A stretch of 64,000 nucleotides of DNA from an uncultured Muribaculaceae bacterium (GTDB taxonomy: Bacteria > Bacteroidota > Bacteroidia > Bacteroidales > Muribaculaceae), in assembly GCA_910584665.1 (NCBI GenBank), contig CAJUBL010000002.1, positions 22,551-86,550 on the forward strand, read 5' to 3'. The notes below the pieces were generated by a model, which saw only the letters and a program-made list of their open reading frames with translations, was not told the origin of the DNA and did not search any database. The position numbers and the translations under genes are program-made. Positions 16,369-24,996 of this stretch are shown here, piece by piece. How positions within the stretch are numbered: position 1 is the stretch's first letter; each line of letters opens with the position of its first letter.

Positions 16369-18387
16369 TCAGTATCCGGGATTCTGTACACACTGCGGGT
16401 TAGCATAAACCTCATCCTGCGGAATAGGATACAGATAGAGTTTGTTGCCCCAGGTGTAGGGATAGGGAAGGACTACCGGCTTGTTGAATTCCTCGAATGT
16501 CGGGTTCTCCTTCTCCAGAATGTTCAGACCCATGCGCTTGCCGTAGCCTATGCACTGTTCGCCCTTGAGGTAGCGGCGTATGTCGAAGTAGCGGTGCGAC
16601 TCGGCGAAGAACTCGATGCGGCGCTCGTTGAGCACCCAGTCAAGGAGCGACATGCCGCCCACGCCTATCATATTCTCTCTGAGTGGTTCAGCTCCGGCAC
16701 GTTCGCGTATCACATTGACGTCATCTATAGCCTGTTGGGTCTTGTCAAGCTGTGCGGCGGCTTCGGCGCGTATCAGGTAGATCTCGGCCAGACGTATCAC
16801 CTTGATGGCCTGCTCTGTGAAGCCCATGTAACCGCCGCTGGCCGCGTTGATCTGCATAGTGGCTGGCTGATGTTTCTGGTACATATAGCCGGTACATCCG
16901 TTGTCGCGCTGCTTGGGCTGGTAGCCGTGGTAGCCGATTATGTCCTTGGCGTCATTCGGGTTGTGGTTCTGCATGAGGTTGAGGCGAACGGGTTTGCCGT
17001 CAATAAGTTTCAGCATGAAGTCTCCGCCGTCGAAACCTATCCAGGCATAGAAACGTGGCTCACGGTTGACGTTGAGGTTGATGACCTTGTCGCGACGCAG
17101 TCCTTCCGACGGCAGGCCCGCACTTTCATACCAGCGGGACTCGGGGGTGAAGTTCGGGTCATTCTCAGGGAGATAACCGTCTTTGGTAAGGAAGTGGGTC
17201 ACTGCATTGAGTGTGGGATTGAGTGCGCCGTTGCCTGACTGGATCTCGGCTCCGGCCTTCATCATGTTAGGCGGCATGGCGGGGTTGTGCAGCCACATCG
17301 TGCCGGCATAGTAATTATTGTCGACAATCATTTCCCATATCGACTCGTTGTTACCCTCGCCTTTGCCTGTGCAGAACAGAGATTTCATGCGAAGCACCGA
17401 GCGTTTGAAGTCATCATCAACATTTCCGGGAATCCAGTAATGATCCAGATCGGTGTTCTTCTCCAGATAGTCTCCTTTGTAGATCTCATTGTTACCTTTT
17501 GACTCGGCAAATCTGATGGCTTCGTCGGCGGCATCATAGGCGCGCTGCCATTTGGCCTTGTCAAATGTGCGGCTTACGAGTTCGGTGCCGTATCCGGGTG
17601 TCTCGAAGTTGGTGTTCCTGAAGTCGGTATACGGGAACTGTCCGTTCCACAGCGGCGATGCGGCGATGAGATACATCTGGGCCTTGATTGCCTTACATAT
17701 GGCTTTGGTCATGCGGCCGGTCTCTGCTTCGATACGGTAGTCGGGAAGATCCTTCTCTGCCTCGTCGAGCTGGTCGGCGATCCAGTCGACACAGTAATCG
17801 AAGTGGTAACGGCCCTTATATCCTGAGGTCGGGGTGCCCATGCTTACGCGTGAGTCGCATATCACGATCGGACCATAGCGGCGCAACAGCAGGAAGTGGT
17901 AGTAGGCGATCAGCGCTTTTGCCTCGGCACGCCATTCGGCGGCCTCGCCGGCATCGACAATTCCGCGGCCTACGACATTGCACTCATCCATCTTGTCGAG
18001 GAACAGCAGGCACTGGCCTATCCCCTTGTAATAGTGTGTCCACACGGGATTGTTCTTCGACGCGCTCAGTGTGTTGAGCAGTATAAGACCCGCATAGCCG
18101 TTCGAGCCGCCATCGGTAGCCCATGTGTGAGGGTTCAGGATATCGTCGTTGGCAAACACCAGATCACTCAGGTAGAAATAGTAAGGAAGTTCCGATGAGG
18201 CTACATTGGTCATGGGATTGTAGCAGGAGTACAGAAAACCGAGTGCGTTGGTATGATTCTCCATACCGTCGTTGACTCCCACCTGCTCCGGCGGTACGAT
18301 ATCAAGATAGTTGCACGATGACACTCCTACAGCCGATGCTGTAAGCAGCGATATCATCGTTCCGGTAAAAATATTCTTTAGTTTCAT
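16369..18387 (-). CDS. SusD/RagB-family outer-membrane glycan-binding lipoprotein
   Basis: 672 aa from the ATG at 18387 (MKLKNIFTGTMISLL); an in-frame ATG at 18399 is possible but would leave 1 bp after the susC stop. Lipobox Cys in VGVSSCNYLDIVP, the classic SusD N-terminus. TPR-like helices contain FLLLRRYGPIVICDSRV and AEIYLIRAEAAAQLDKTQQAIDDVNVIRERAG, and the C-terminus has the family ending PIPQDEVYANPQCVQNPGY. It forms the lid over the SusC barrel and captures the glycan at the surface. It starts 13 bp after susC. Clear assignment. Confidence 0.95.
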   Translation of the reverse strand: MKLKNIFTGTMISLLTASAVGVSSCNYLDIVPPEQVGVNDGMENHTNALGFLYSCYNPMTNVASSELPYYFYLSDLVFANDDILNPHTWATDGGSNGYAGLILLNTLSASKNNPVWTHYYKGIGQCLLFLDKMDECNVVGRGIVDAGEAAEWRAEAKALIAYYHFLLLRRYGPIVICDSRVSMGTPTSGYKGRYHFDYCVDWIADQLDEAEKDLPDYRIEAETGRMTKAICKAIKAQMYLIAASPLWNGQFPYTDFRNTNFETPGYGTELVSRTFDKAKWQRAYDAADEAIRFAESKGNNEIYKGDYLEKNTDLDHYWIPGNVDDDFKRSVLRMKSLFCTGKGEGNNESIWEMIVDNNYYAGTMWLHNPAMPPNMMKAGAEIQSGNGALNPTLNAVTHFLTKDGYLPENDPNFTPESRWYESAGLPSEGLRRDKVINLNVNREPRFYAWIGFDGGDFMLKLIDGKPVRLNLMQNHNPNDAKDIIGYHGYQPKQRDNGCTGYMYQKHQPATMQINAASGGYMGFTEQAIKVIRLAEIYLIRAEAAAQLDKTQQAIDDVNVIRERAGAEPLRENMIGVGGMSLLDWVLNERRIEFFAESHRYFDIRRYLKGEQCIGYGKRMGLNILEKENPTFEEFNKPVVLPYPYTWGNKLYLYPIPQDEVYANPQCVQNPGY

Positions 18388-18400
18388 AACTGTAATCATT

Positions 18401-21400
18401 TTAAAGTTTGAACTGTACTCCGACTGTCACTTGCTTCTGGGTAGGATAGGTAGTCCATGATGACATCTCGGGATCCCAGTATTTGAATGGGGTGAACAGC
18501 AGCAGGTTGTTGCCCTGTACATATACGCGTCCGTACTTGAAGCTGTATCCGAGTTCGAGATTGCGCAGGCGCAGGAACGAGGCGTCGCGTACCCAGTGGG
18601 TTGATGCCACTGTGTTGTTAACGATCTCTCCGTAGTTGAGGCCCATACGCGGATACTCGACATTGAAATCAGGATTGCGTGGATCGAAGTGGCTATCGTA
18701 GATCCACTGGAACATGTTGTTGGCCTCTGACGACACCTGTTTGTTGAACGGATCGATGCCGTTGACACATATCTTACGCTTGGCCGAACCGGTGAAGAAG
18801 AAACCGAAGTCCCACTGCTTCCAGTTGACGGTAGCGCCGAAACCGTATTGCAGACGTGGTGTCCAGCCGTATTCAGAGATCATCGTCTGGTCGTCGGGCG
18901 TGATCTGGCCGTCTCCGTTGAGGTCGCGGTACTTGATATCACCCACCATCACCTGTGAACCAAGGCTCTGTACCGGACTGTTCTTTATCTCATCCTCGCT
19001 CTGGAAAAGTCCCTCGGCGATGTAGCCGCGCAGATAATTCATAGGCAGACCGGTGGAGAAGAGCCACGGATACTTGTACTGCAGTTCGTCACCGTCGACA
19101 AGTTTGTTCCTGTTGTAGGTGAAGTTTCCGTTGAACGATATCGACAGATCCTGTGTCAGTGCCTTTGTGTAGGTGATGCTGCCTTCGATACCGCGGTTAT
19201 CCACACGACCCACAGGTCCGTAAGGTACAGCCGCTCCGTAACCCAGGGAGTTGGGCCATGACTGGCGGCGCATGAGGATGTCATAACGGCGGTCATAGAA
19301 ATAGTCAAGGGTGATATTCAGGTCGTTGAACAGGCGCAGGTCAACACCGATGTCAAGTTTCTTGACTTTCTCCCAGCCGAGATCGGGAAGACCTATATAG
19401 CTCAGTTCGGGACCTCCGAGTTTCGTGCCTTTGCCCAGCGAGCCGCCGGCACCGGGACGCCACGGAAGTTTGTTCAGATCGTTGTCCGATATCTGGTCAT
19501 AGTAGAAGAAGTAGAGGCTGGTTCCGGGAGGTGTGAGATTGTCACTGCCTACGAGACCGTATGATCCGCGTATCTTGAAGAACGAAACGATGGGTTTGAT
19601 AGGCTCCCAGAATTTTTCTCCCGATACTACCCATCCTATTGAGCCGGCTGGGAAGAAGCCGTAGCGGTGCCCCTTGGCAAGACGCTCCGTGCCGTTGTAG
19701 CCGAAGTTGAACTCGAGAAGATAACGGTGACCGTAGTCGTAGGTGACACGTCCCGAGAAACCCTGGTTACGGTTGGGCAGTACGTCATTGCGGTACTCAC
19801 GCATGCGGTACAGTGCTACGGCGTTTATCTCGTGTTCGCCGAAACGGCGGTCCCAGTTGATGTTGGCCTGCAGCTCGAAAGTGCTGTTTGACGCACGCGA
19901 TATACCCGACTGGTTGATGTAGTTTGAGCCTTCGGGAGTAGCTTTCTTAAGATCGAAAATGGGGTTCTGCCAGTCTTCGACATTTCTGGTAAGGGGTACA
20001 TAGCGGTAGGGAGTGATGCTGCGGGAGTAGCTCGATGCCGAGTAGTTCTTGAAGTTTACCCATGCATTGAATTTCAGTCCCTTGGTGATCATTGCCAGAT
20101 CCTGGTCGATCTTCACCACCGCATTGACGGTGTTGCCGTTGAACTGACGGAATGAGGTCATCATGTCGGCCCACGGGTTGGTCATGAACTGGTTGTTGGA
20201 GTTCTCGTAGGTGCCGTACAGAACGTGGTTGTAACCGTCACGTGCCGGAAGCTCGGGAGACATGATCACCGGGTTGATGTTCATGGCGTTATAGAAGAAA
20301 TTGTACGAGTCGACATTCGGTTCGGTGGTCTGCTGTATCTGTGCGTTCAGGTTCATCGACACCGTTGTGCTCTTTGTCAGCTTGTAAGAGATGTTGTTCT
20401 GGAACGAGTAGTTGTAATTCTGTTTCTGGTTGTTCCAGGAGTAACGTTTTTCAGTGTTGTAGTGGCCGTCCTCGTGCTTGAAATCGAAAGCCATGTAATA
20501 TTTCACCTTGCTGCCGCCGCCCGATACGTTCACATTGACACGCTGACGCATCGCCATCTTCTTGAACAGCACGTCCTGCCAGTTGACATTCGGGTACAGG
20601 TAGGGATTGATGCCCGAACGGGTACGCTCTATGTCTTCCTCCGTGTAACGTGGCGTTATCTGGGTGTTACGTGACCATTCGGCCAGGTTGTACATCTCCA
20701 TGTAGGTGGGACCGTCGACAAAGTCCGGAAGCTTGCCCATGAAGTTGAACGAGTTTTCGACGTTCACGTTGATCTTTGTCTTGGTGTTGTAGTCTCCGGT
20801 TTTGGTGGTGATGATCATCACACCGTTGGCACCGCGGGCTCCGTATATGGCAGTGGCCGACGCATCTTTGAGCACCGAGAAACTCTGGATGTTTTCGGCC
20901 GGGATATTGTTGAGGTCGCTGGCGCTTATCTCCACGTCGTCAAGGAGAATGAGCGGAGTGGCGCTCTTGCCGGCGAAGTTGGAGATTCCGCGTATATAGA
21001 AATCGGCTCCGCTGCCCGGCTCGCCGCTGCTGTTGTTGGCATATACACCGGCAAACTTACCGGCGAGATTCAGGGTCAGTGCCGAGGTCGACGATTTCAG
21101 CTCCAGTCCCGATACGGTCGATATGGCGCCGGTCACCGACACCTTCTTCTGTATGCCCGAGCCCGTAACGACAACCTCGTTCAGTGACTGTGTGGCGGGA
21201 TCAAGTTCTACCTTGACATCCGAGATTCCGCTTATGGGTACTTCTTTGGGCTGATATCCCACATAGGACACCACCAGAAACGATTCGTCGTCCTTGGGAG
21301 TATAAGATAAGGAGAATTTGCCGTCGAAGTCTGTACGGGTGCCTACTCCCGACTGGCCTTTCAGCAATATGGTAGCTCCGATAAGAGGTTCGCCGGTAGT

Positions 21401-21592
21401 CTTGTCGACGATGACTCCCTCAATCTGTTTCGCCTCTTTTCCGCCTTGCGGTTGAGGGCTGGAAGGGGAGATGGCAGTAGCCGCAGCTTCTGCATTATCC
21501 ATCCCGGGATAGCGATCTGCCTTTACGTCGGTGACGTAAAGCAGAGAAAGGGCAGCGGTTGCTGCTAAGGTTATTCTACATTCCTTTCTCAT
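18401..21592 (-). CDS. SusC/RagA-family TonB-dependent outer-membrane transporter
   Basis: 1063 aa. Signal sequence (MRKECRITLAATAALSLLYV), then a carboxypeptidase-regulatory-like domain (about 57-140, IEGVIVDKTTGEPLIGATI), the TonB-box/plug start SLNEVVVTGSGIQKKVSVTGA and plug motifs (DVEISASDLNNIPAENIQSF, ATAIYGARGANGVMIITTK), followed by a 22-strand barrel. It imports the oligosaccharide captured by SusD using TonB energy. It lacks an STN domain, unlike the SusC of the second PUL, consistent with control by a hybrid two-component regulator rather than a sigma/anti-sigma relay. It is the first gene of the minus-strand PUL, with a promoter at 21690-21756. Confidence 0.95.
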   Translation of the reverse strand: MRKECRITLAATAALSLLYVTDVKADRYPGMDNAEAAATAISPSSPQPQGGKEAKQIEGVIVDKTTGEPLIGATILLKGQSGVGTRTDFDGKFSLSYTPKDDESFLVVSYVGYQPKEVPISGISDVKVELDPATQSLNEVVVTGSGIQKKVSVTGAISTVSGLELKSSTSALTLNLAGKFAGVYANNSSGEPGSGADFYIRGISNFAGKSATPLILLDDVEISASDLNNIPAENIQSFSVLKDASATAIYGARGANGVMIITTKTGDYNTKTKINVNVENSFNFMGKLPDFVDGPTYMEMYNLAEWSRNTQITPRYTEEDIERTRSGINPYLYPNVNWQDVLFKKMAMRQRVNVNVSGGGSKVKYYMAFDFKHEDGHYNTEKRYSWNNQKQNYNYSFQNNISYKLTKSTTVSMNLNAQIQQTTEPNVDSYNFFYNAMNINPVIMSPELPARDGYNHVLYGTYENSNNQFMTNPWADMMTSFRQFNGNTVNAVVKIDQDLAMITKGLKFNAWVNFKNYSASSYSRSITPYRYVPLTRNVEDWQNPIFDLKKATPEGSNYINQSGISRASNSTFELQANINWDRRFGEHEINAVALYRMREYRNDVLPNRNQGFSGRVTYDYGHRYLLEFNFGYNGTERLAKGHRYGFFPAGSIGWVVSGEKFWEPIKPIVSFFKIRGSYGLVGSDNLTPPGTSLYFFYYDQISDNDLNKLPWRPGAGGSLGKGTKLGGPELSYIGLPDLGWEKVKKLDIGVDLRLFNDLNITLDYFYDRRYDILMRRQSWPNSLGYGAAVPYGPVGRVDNRGIEGSITYTKALTQDLSISFNGNFTYNRNKLVDGDELQYKYPWLFSTGLPMNYLRGYIAEGLFQSEDEIKNSPVQSLGSQVMVGDIKYRDLNGDGQITPDDQTMISEYGWTPRLQYGFGATVNWKQWDFGFFFTGSAKRKICVNGIDPFNKQVSSEANNMFQWIYDSHFDPRNPDFNVEYPRMGLNYGEIVNNTVASTHWVRDASFLRLRNLELGYSFKYGRVYVQGNNLLLFTPFKYWDPEMSSWTTYPTQKQVTVGVQFKL

Positions 21593-21689
21593 GGTTGATT
21601 GATTTAAGTATTATTAAAATGTGAAAAATTGTGTTGTCCTGCATTGCTGTTGATGAATTGGCCCGGTCGTGTCCGGTTGTTAACACGGT

Positions 21690-21756
21690 CAAAAATACTA
21701 TGTCTCTGAAAAACACGCGTGTCTGAGAGTACAAAATGTGTTCGATATCATACAGA
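21690..21756 (-). promoter_or_regulatory. Activator-type promoter of susC, copy 2 of the 28-bp PUL element
   Basis: The minus-strand -7 box TATTTTTG (plus-strand CAAAAATA, 21690-21697) is 98 bp upstream of the susC ATG. The 28-bp element at 21729-21756 begins 31 bp beyond it, exactly the spacing of copy 1 near 5.6 kb. No -33 TTTG is present. The same -7 sequence, the same spacing and 25 of 28 identical bases make a shared activator site the simplest reading. Confidence 0.75.
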
Positions 21757-21794
21757 ACATACAATTGCATGCAAATTTGTAGCATATCGAACAC
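21738..21794. repeat. Nested palindromes upstream of susC
   Basis: GTGTTCGATAT at 21738-21748 is repeated inverted as ATATCGAACAC at 21784-21794. Between them sits the palindrome TTGCATGCAA (21765-21774). The left arm overlaps the 28-bp element. Copy 1 near 5.6 kb lacks the inverted second arm, so this promoter may bind a second dimer or serve the divergent SemiSWEET gene too. Confidence 0.55.
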
Positions 21795-21880
21795 TCCGGG
21801 GGTGCACTTTGATTAAGTGTCTTTTTAACAATTGTTATAAAACAGAATGTGTGTTTTTACGTTAACAGATAAGATAACTA

Positions 21881-22171
21881 ATGGATTTGATTATGGACTT
21901 ATGGATTAATATAATCGGTACGGCAGCCGCCATATGCATGATATGCGGATACGTACCACAGGCATTTCATACCATACGTACCCGCGAGACCGATGCAATA
22001 GCTATGCCGACATTCATCATGCTCGGTCTCGGCAGTGTTTTCTTCGTTGTACAGGGGGCGATGACGGCCAACTGGCCGCTTGTAGTGACAAACACTATAA
22101 CGACAGTCGCCAGTATCATAATTGTATTTATAAAGATACATAACGACCGCAAGAAAAAACGCCGTCTGTAG
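21881..22171 (+). CDS. SemiSWEET / PQ-loop sugar transporter
   Basis: 96 aa with three predicted membrane helices, the size of a SemiSWEET half-transporter. The PQ-loop signature is CGYVPQAFHTIRTRETDAI; helix two follows in MLGLGSVFFVVQGAM and helix three in VVTNTITTVASIIIVFIKI, ending in a basic cytoplasmic tail. An in-frame ATG at 21893 is an alternative start. SemiSWEETs dimerise and allow sugar to diffuse across the inner membrane (family knowledge). It is transcribed divergently from susC and convergent with the MscS gene. A small palindrome AACAATTGTT (21827-21836) lies in its upstream region. Its position beside two PULs suggests a role in moving released sugars, but substrate is unknown. 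Confidence 0.8.
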   Translation: MDLIMDLWINIIGTAAAICMICGYVPQAFHTIRTRETDAIAMPTFIMLGLGSVFFVVQGAMTANWPLVVTNTITTVASIIIVFIKIHNDRKKKRRL

Positions 22172-22189
22172 ATATGATGGGACAGATAC

Positions 22190-22231
22190 AATTCAGGCCC
22201 GTGACGCAGACTGTTGTCACGGGCCTGAATT
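22190..22231. terminator. Bidirectional terminator between SemiSWEET and MscS genes
   Basis: Perfect 16-bp arms (22190-22205 and 22216-22231; AATTCAGGCCCGTGAC and its complement) around a 10-nt loop, GC-rich at the loop end and A/T-rich at the base. It sits between convergent stops (22171 and 22233). Confidence 0.9.
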
Positions 22232-22232
22232 A

Positions 22233-23714
22233 TTATTGATTCTGTGATGTGGCTTTGTCCGGATCCGGTTGAGTGTCTGTCTGCGGACCTGGAGCATCCG
22301 GCGACTGGAAGAAAGGACGTGGTATACCGAATACGCGGTCTATGTCTCTCCCGGGGCTCAGATAACCGTCTACCACAGTGTCGCGTCCCGATGGATTCTC
22401 AAAGGTGTACAGTTCGAACCGGGGCAGCATTGCCGCTATGTGTTCGAAGACGAGGCTCTGTATACCTTCATAAGGAAACCAGCGGGATGTCGCAGTGAAA
22501 CAATAGACCTGCAGCGGTATGCCGGACGAGGTCTGTGCGAGAGTCGATATGAAACAGTCATTGTTATGGGAAATATTCGGATTGGCGTCGAGCCACATCT
22601 TAAGATACGCACGGAACAGACCCAGATTGGTATCGAGACTGCCGTCGGCAAGTCCGTCCGGATTGTCGACATCGGCCACGCGGCCGGCCGCTTTCTGCTG
22701 TAGTTTACGGGTGATGTATTCGTCCATCATGGGCACACGTCGTATTCTGTCGAGCATGTCCGGGGTAGAAGGCAATATGCTGTCTGCATCGATCATGTAG
22801 CTGCGGCATATACGTCTGGTGTTGCTCTGCTGCATGGTGCTGTAGTTGGTGAAACCGGCGCTTATCAGGCTGTATGGAGGCAGGGTGGTGGTAGTCTTGT
22901 CCCAGTTAAGTACCTTTACCGCCACGAGCGATACGTCCTGCACTGTTCCGTTGGCTTTTGTTCCTGGAACCTCGATCCAGTCGCCTAAATGCAGACTGTC
23001 GTTCTCCGACAGCTGTATCCCGGCCACGAGCGACAGAATGTCATTCTTGAATATCAGCATCAGGACAGCAGAGAACGCACCGAGCCCGGTGAGCAGTTTT
23101 GCCGGCGATCTGTCTGCCAGGATTGCGATTATGATGATTGTCCCGATGATCCAGATTATTCCTTTGGCAAGCTGGGCTATGCCGCCGAGCGGCAGTTTGC
23201 GCTTGTTTGCACGGGCATCGACACTCTGCCATATGGCCATTATGACAGCATTTATGGCGTGACATACGACAAAGACGATATAGCATATGGTTATTTTTGT
23301 GAGTATCCCTGCGAGACTATTGTGATTCGACAGTGTGAATTCGATGAGTATCAGGAATATCAGTGGCGGAACCAGCCGGCATATCTTATGGAAGAAATGC
23401 TGGCGTGTGAGTGCCTGGTAGGTGACGGCACTCCATTTCTGAGCTATTGTTTCGGCAATTTTCAGTATAACCCACTGGCAGGCTATACCTGCGACGATAG
23501 CGATGCCGAGTACTACCGCGGCATAGATGAAGGTGACGAGATTCGGGTCGTGGTTCAGTCCGAAAACTCCGAGTATCCAGTTTACTATCCCCATAGTGAA
23601 CTCCGATATGTCACGTGACAGACCGTCGCGTTCTCCTATGAATTGTGTTATTGTGTCGGCAGGATGCCGGGATGCCTCTGACAGGGCGGAAATCGTGATG
23701 AATGCTGTGTTCAT
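22233..23714 (-). CDS. MscS-family mechanosensitive ion channel
   Basis: 493 aa from the ATG at 23714 (MNTAFITISALSEASRH); upstream in-frame codons lack membrane or leader character. Several N-terminal membrane helices (LVTFIYAAVVLGIAIVAGIAC, ICRLVPPLIFLILIEFTL, ITICYIVFVVCHAI, GIIWIIGTIIIIAILAD) lead to the pore helix (LLTGLGAFSAVLMLIFKNDILSLVAGIQL) and the cytoplasmic beta domain (LHLGDWIEVPGTKANGTVQDVSLVAVKVLNWDKTTTTLPP). It releases solutes on hypo-osmotic shock. It is longer than E. coli MscS and closer to the YbdG-like subgroup by layout (inference). No functional link to the PULs is visible beyond proximity. Confidence 0.9.
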   Translation of the reverse strand: MNTAFITISALSEASRHPADTITQFIGERDGLSRDISEFTMGIVNWILGVFGLNHDPNLVTFIYAAVVLGIAIVAGIACQWVILKIAETIAQKWSAVTYQALTRQHFFHKICRLVPPLIFLILIEFTLSNHNSLAGILTKITICYIVFVVCHAINAVIMAIWQSVDARANKRKLPLGGIAQLAKGIIWIIGTIIIIAILADRSPAKLLTGLGAFSAVLMLIFKNDILSLVAGIQLSENDSLHLGDWIEVPGTKANGTVQDVSLVAVKVLNWDKTTTTLPPYSLISAGFTNYSTMQQSNTRRICRSYMIDADSILPSTPDMLDRIRRVPMMDEYITRKLQQKAAGRVADVDNPDGLADGSLDTNLGLFRAYLKMWLDANPNISHNNDCFISTLAQTSSGIPLQVYCFTATSRWFPYEGIQSLVFEHIAAMLPRFELYTFENPSGRDTVVDGYLSPGRDIDRVFGIPRPFFQSPDAPGPQTDTQPDPDKATSQNQ

Positions 23715-23933
23715 AGTCCGAATGATTAAGTGTTTGTTATGAAACAAGCTATAAGAGTGTGTCTGGGCTTGTGTTCTGAGTTCCGACATGCTCTGTAACC
23801 AGACATATCCTTTGCAGGGTAACCTGAGTAACCCTTCATTATGGAAGACAAAATACACCTCTGTGTGGTTGGATACGCAACCTGTGTTTAACTAAATTTA
23901 ACTGTAGATATATCAAAAAAGTGTAAAAAAATA

Positions 23934-23964
23934 TTGTGTGTTTCTGCCGCATGAAGTAACTTTG
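23934..23964 (+). promoter_or_regulatory. Promoter of a candidate small RNA
   Basis: TTG at 23934-23936, 20-bp spacer, TAACTTTG at 23957-23964: a full match to the Bacteroidota housekeeping promoter. Expected start of transcription about 23970. No ORF of credible coding character follows before the terminator at 24160. Confidence 0.8.
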
Positions 23965-23969
23965 CCGTT

Positions 23970-24204
23970 GGTAAGCGATAACGGAACTGCACTCCGGTTT
24001 TTCATTTTACTTGGAGTGTATGTACGCTTAGGCGGGCCGACGTGATGTCGTCTCCAACTTAGGTGCCGTTGTCATAATGTAAGTATGATATAATCTCTAC
24101 ACTTGAAGTTGTATTAACAACTAAATCTTTTTAAATCACAAATCATGCCTTTTGGCTTTAGTCCCGGTACTCCCTGTTTGAAGAGAGTCCCGGACTTTCT
24201 TTTT
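23970..24204 (+). ncRNA. Candidate structured small RNA, about 235 nt
   Basis: A stretch between mscS and the sigma-factor gene with its own strong promoter and a rho-independent terminator. The core can fold as a multi-branch: closing stem GATAACGG (23977-23984) with CCGTTGTC (24066-24073, one G-U), an inner hairpin TGCACTCC (23988-23995) with GGAGTGTA (24013-24020), and a small CGAC/GTCG hairpin at 24038-24050. A further hairpin AGTTGT-ATTA-ACAACT follows near 24107-24122. The next gene has its own promoter after the terminator, so this is not just a leader. Family unknown: it could be a Bacteroidota 6S-type RNA or a trans-acting PUL regulator, but no diagnostic motif is recognised. Confidence 0.65.
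24160..24204 (+). terminator. Rho-independent terminator of the candidate small RNA
   Basis: Arms AGTCCCGGTACTC (24160-24172) and GAGTCCCGGACT (24185-24196) pair with one mismatch and one bulge, and are followed directly by TTCTTTTT. Confidence 0.85.
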
Positions 24205-24222
24205 ATATACCGTATGATGTAC

Positions 24223-24253
24223 TTGCAGAATAATTTTGATTTGATTAACTTTG
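24223..24253 (+). promoter_or_regulatory. Promoter of the ECF sigma factor gene
   Basis: TTG at 24223-24225, 20-bp spacer, TAACTTTG at 24246-24253, about 40 bp upstream of the first ATG. It is a housekeeping-type promoter, so the sigma gene can be expressed without its own product. Confidence 0.75.
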
Positions 24254-24292
24254 TCGTTGTCCCCAATGTTGTAATACCATGGTATAATAAAT

Positions 24293-24865
24293 ATGTATGA
24301 TAAGCTCGGAAATATGAAGTTTGATGAAGCACATCACATCTTTTCCAGTCTGTATGACGCATACTGGAAAAAAGTGCTTCATTTCACGCGTCTGTACCTT
24401 ACTGATGCATATGAACAGGAGGAGGTGGTACAGGAGGCATTCATAAGATTATGGGAGATGCGTTCCAGAATAGACGATGTGAGCAATATAGACGGGCTGC
24501 TTTTTATAATTACACGCAACCTTATTTTTGACCGTCATCGGAGGTCGCTGAATGAGATTGCGCTGAAACAGGATCTTGCATCGGTTGTTGAGGAGGAATA
24601 TGATATTGAAGGGCAGATAGATGCCGTGGATCTCAGAGAATACATTGATAAGCTTATCGCTTTGTTGCCCGAACGTCAGCGCCAGGCTTTTGTACTGAGC
24701 CGTTATCATTATATGAGTATCAGGGAAATTGCCGGAAAAATGAATATTTCGGAGAGAGGAGTGGAGAGAAATATATATCTGGCGCTTAAATTCCTGCGTA
24801 AGCATCTTCCGATGTTTATTGTTTTCATGGAATGCGCCTGCCGCCAGTCCAGAGGGATATCATGA
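24293..24865 (+). CDS. ECF RNA polymerase sigma factor
   Basis: 190 aa (183 if the in-frame ATG at 24314 is used, which has a weak GGA upstream). Region 2 is LYLTDAYEQEEVVQEAFIRLWEMRSRIDDV with the expected helix contacting the -10 element; region 4 is LPERQRQAFVLSRYHYMSIREIAGKMNISERGVERNIYLALKFLRKHL with the HTH for the -35 element. In Bacteroidota, such sigmas are held by a FecR-type anti-sigma factor and freed when a TonB receptor with an STN domain binds its glycan; all three genes follow here in order. It is therefore the dedicated activator of the 26-42.6 kb PUL (inference). Confidence 0.93.
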   Translation: MYDKLGNMKFDEAHHIFSSLYDAYWKKVLHFTRLYLTDAYEQEEVVQEAFIRLWEMRSRIDDVSNIDGLLFIITRNLIFDRHRRSLNEIALKQDLASVVEEEYDIEGQIDAVDLREYIDKLIALLPERQRQAFVLSRYHYMSIREIAGKMNISERGVERNIYLALKFLRKHLPMFIVFMECACRQSRGIS

Positions 24866-24996
24866 ATATCCGGTGATGATATAATTACAGGATTTTACTT
24901 AAAAAGAATCAGCAAAAATAAAAAACAATGTAGTAGTCGGGTTCCGGGTGGCGTATTAATTATGTAAACGTCACAATAGCGGCGCTTGATTACATT

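Noticed and set aside
23970..24204. Assigning the small RNA to 6S RNA, RNase P, tmRNA or a riboswitch
   Set aside because: No diagnostic motif (for example the RNase P GAGGAAAGTCC block or a tmRNA tag frame) could be seen, and the terminator precedes a separate promoter, which argues against a riboswitch.
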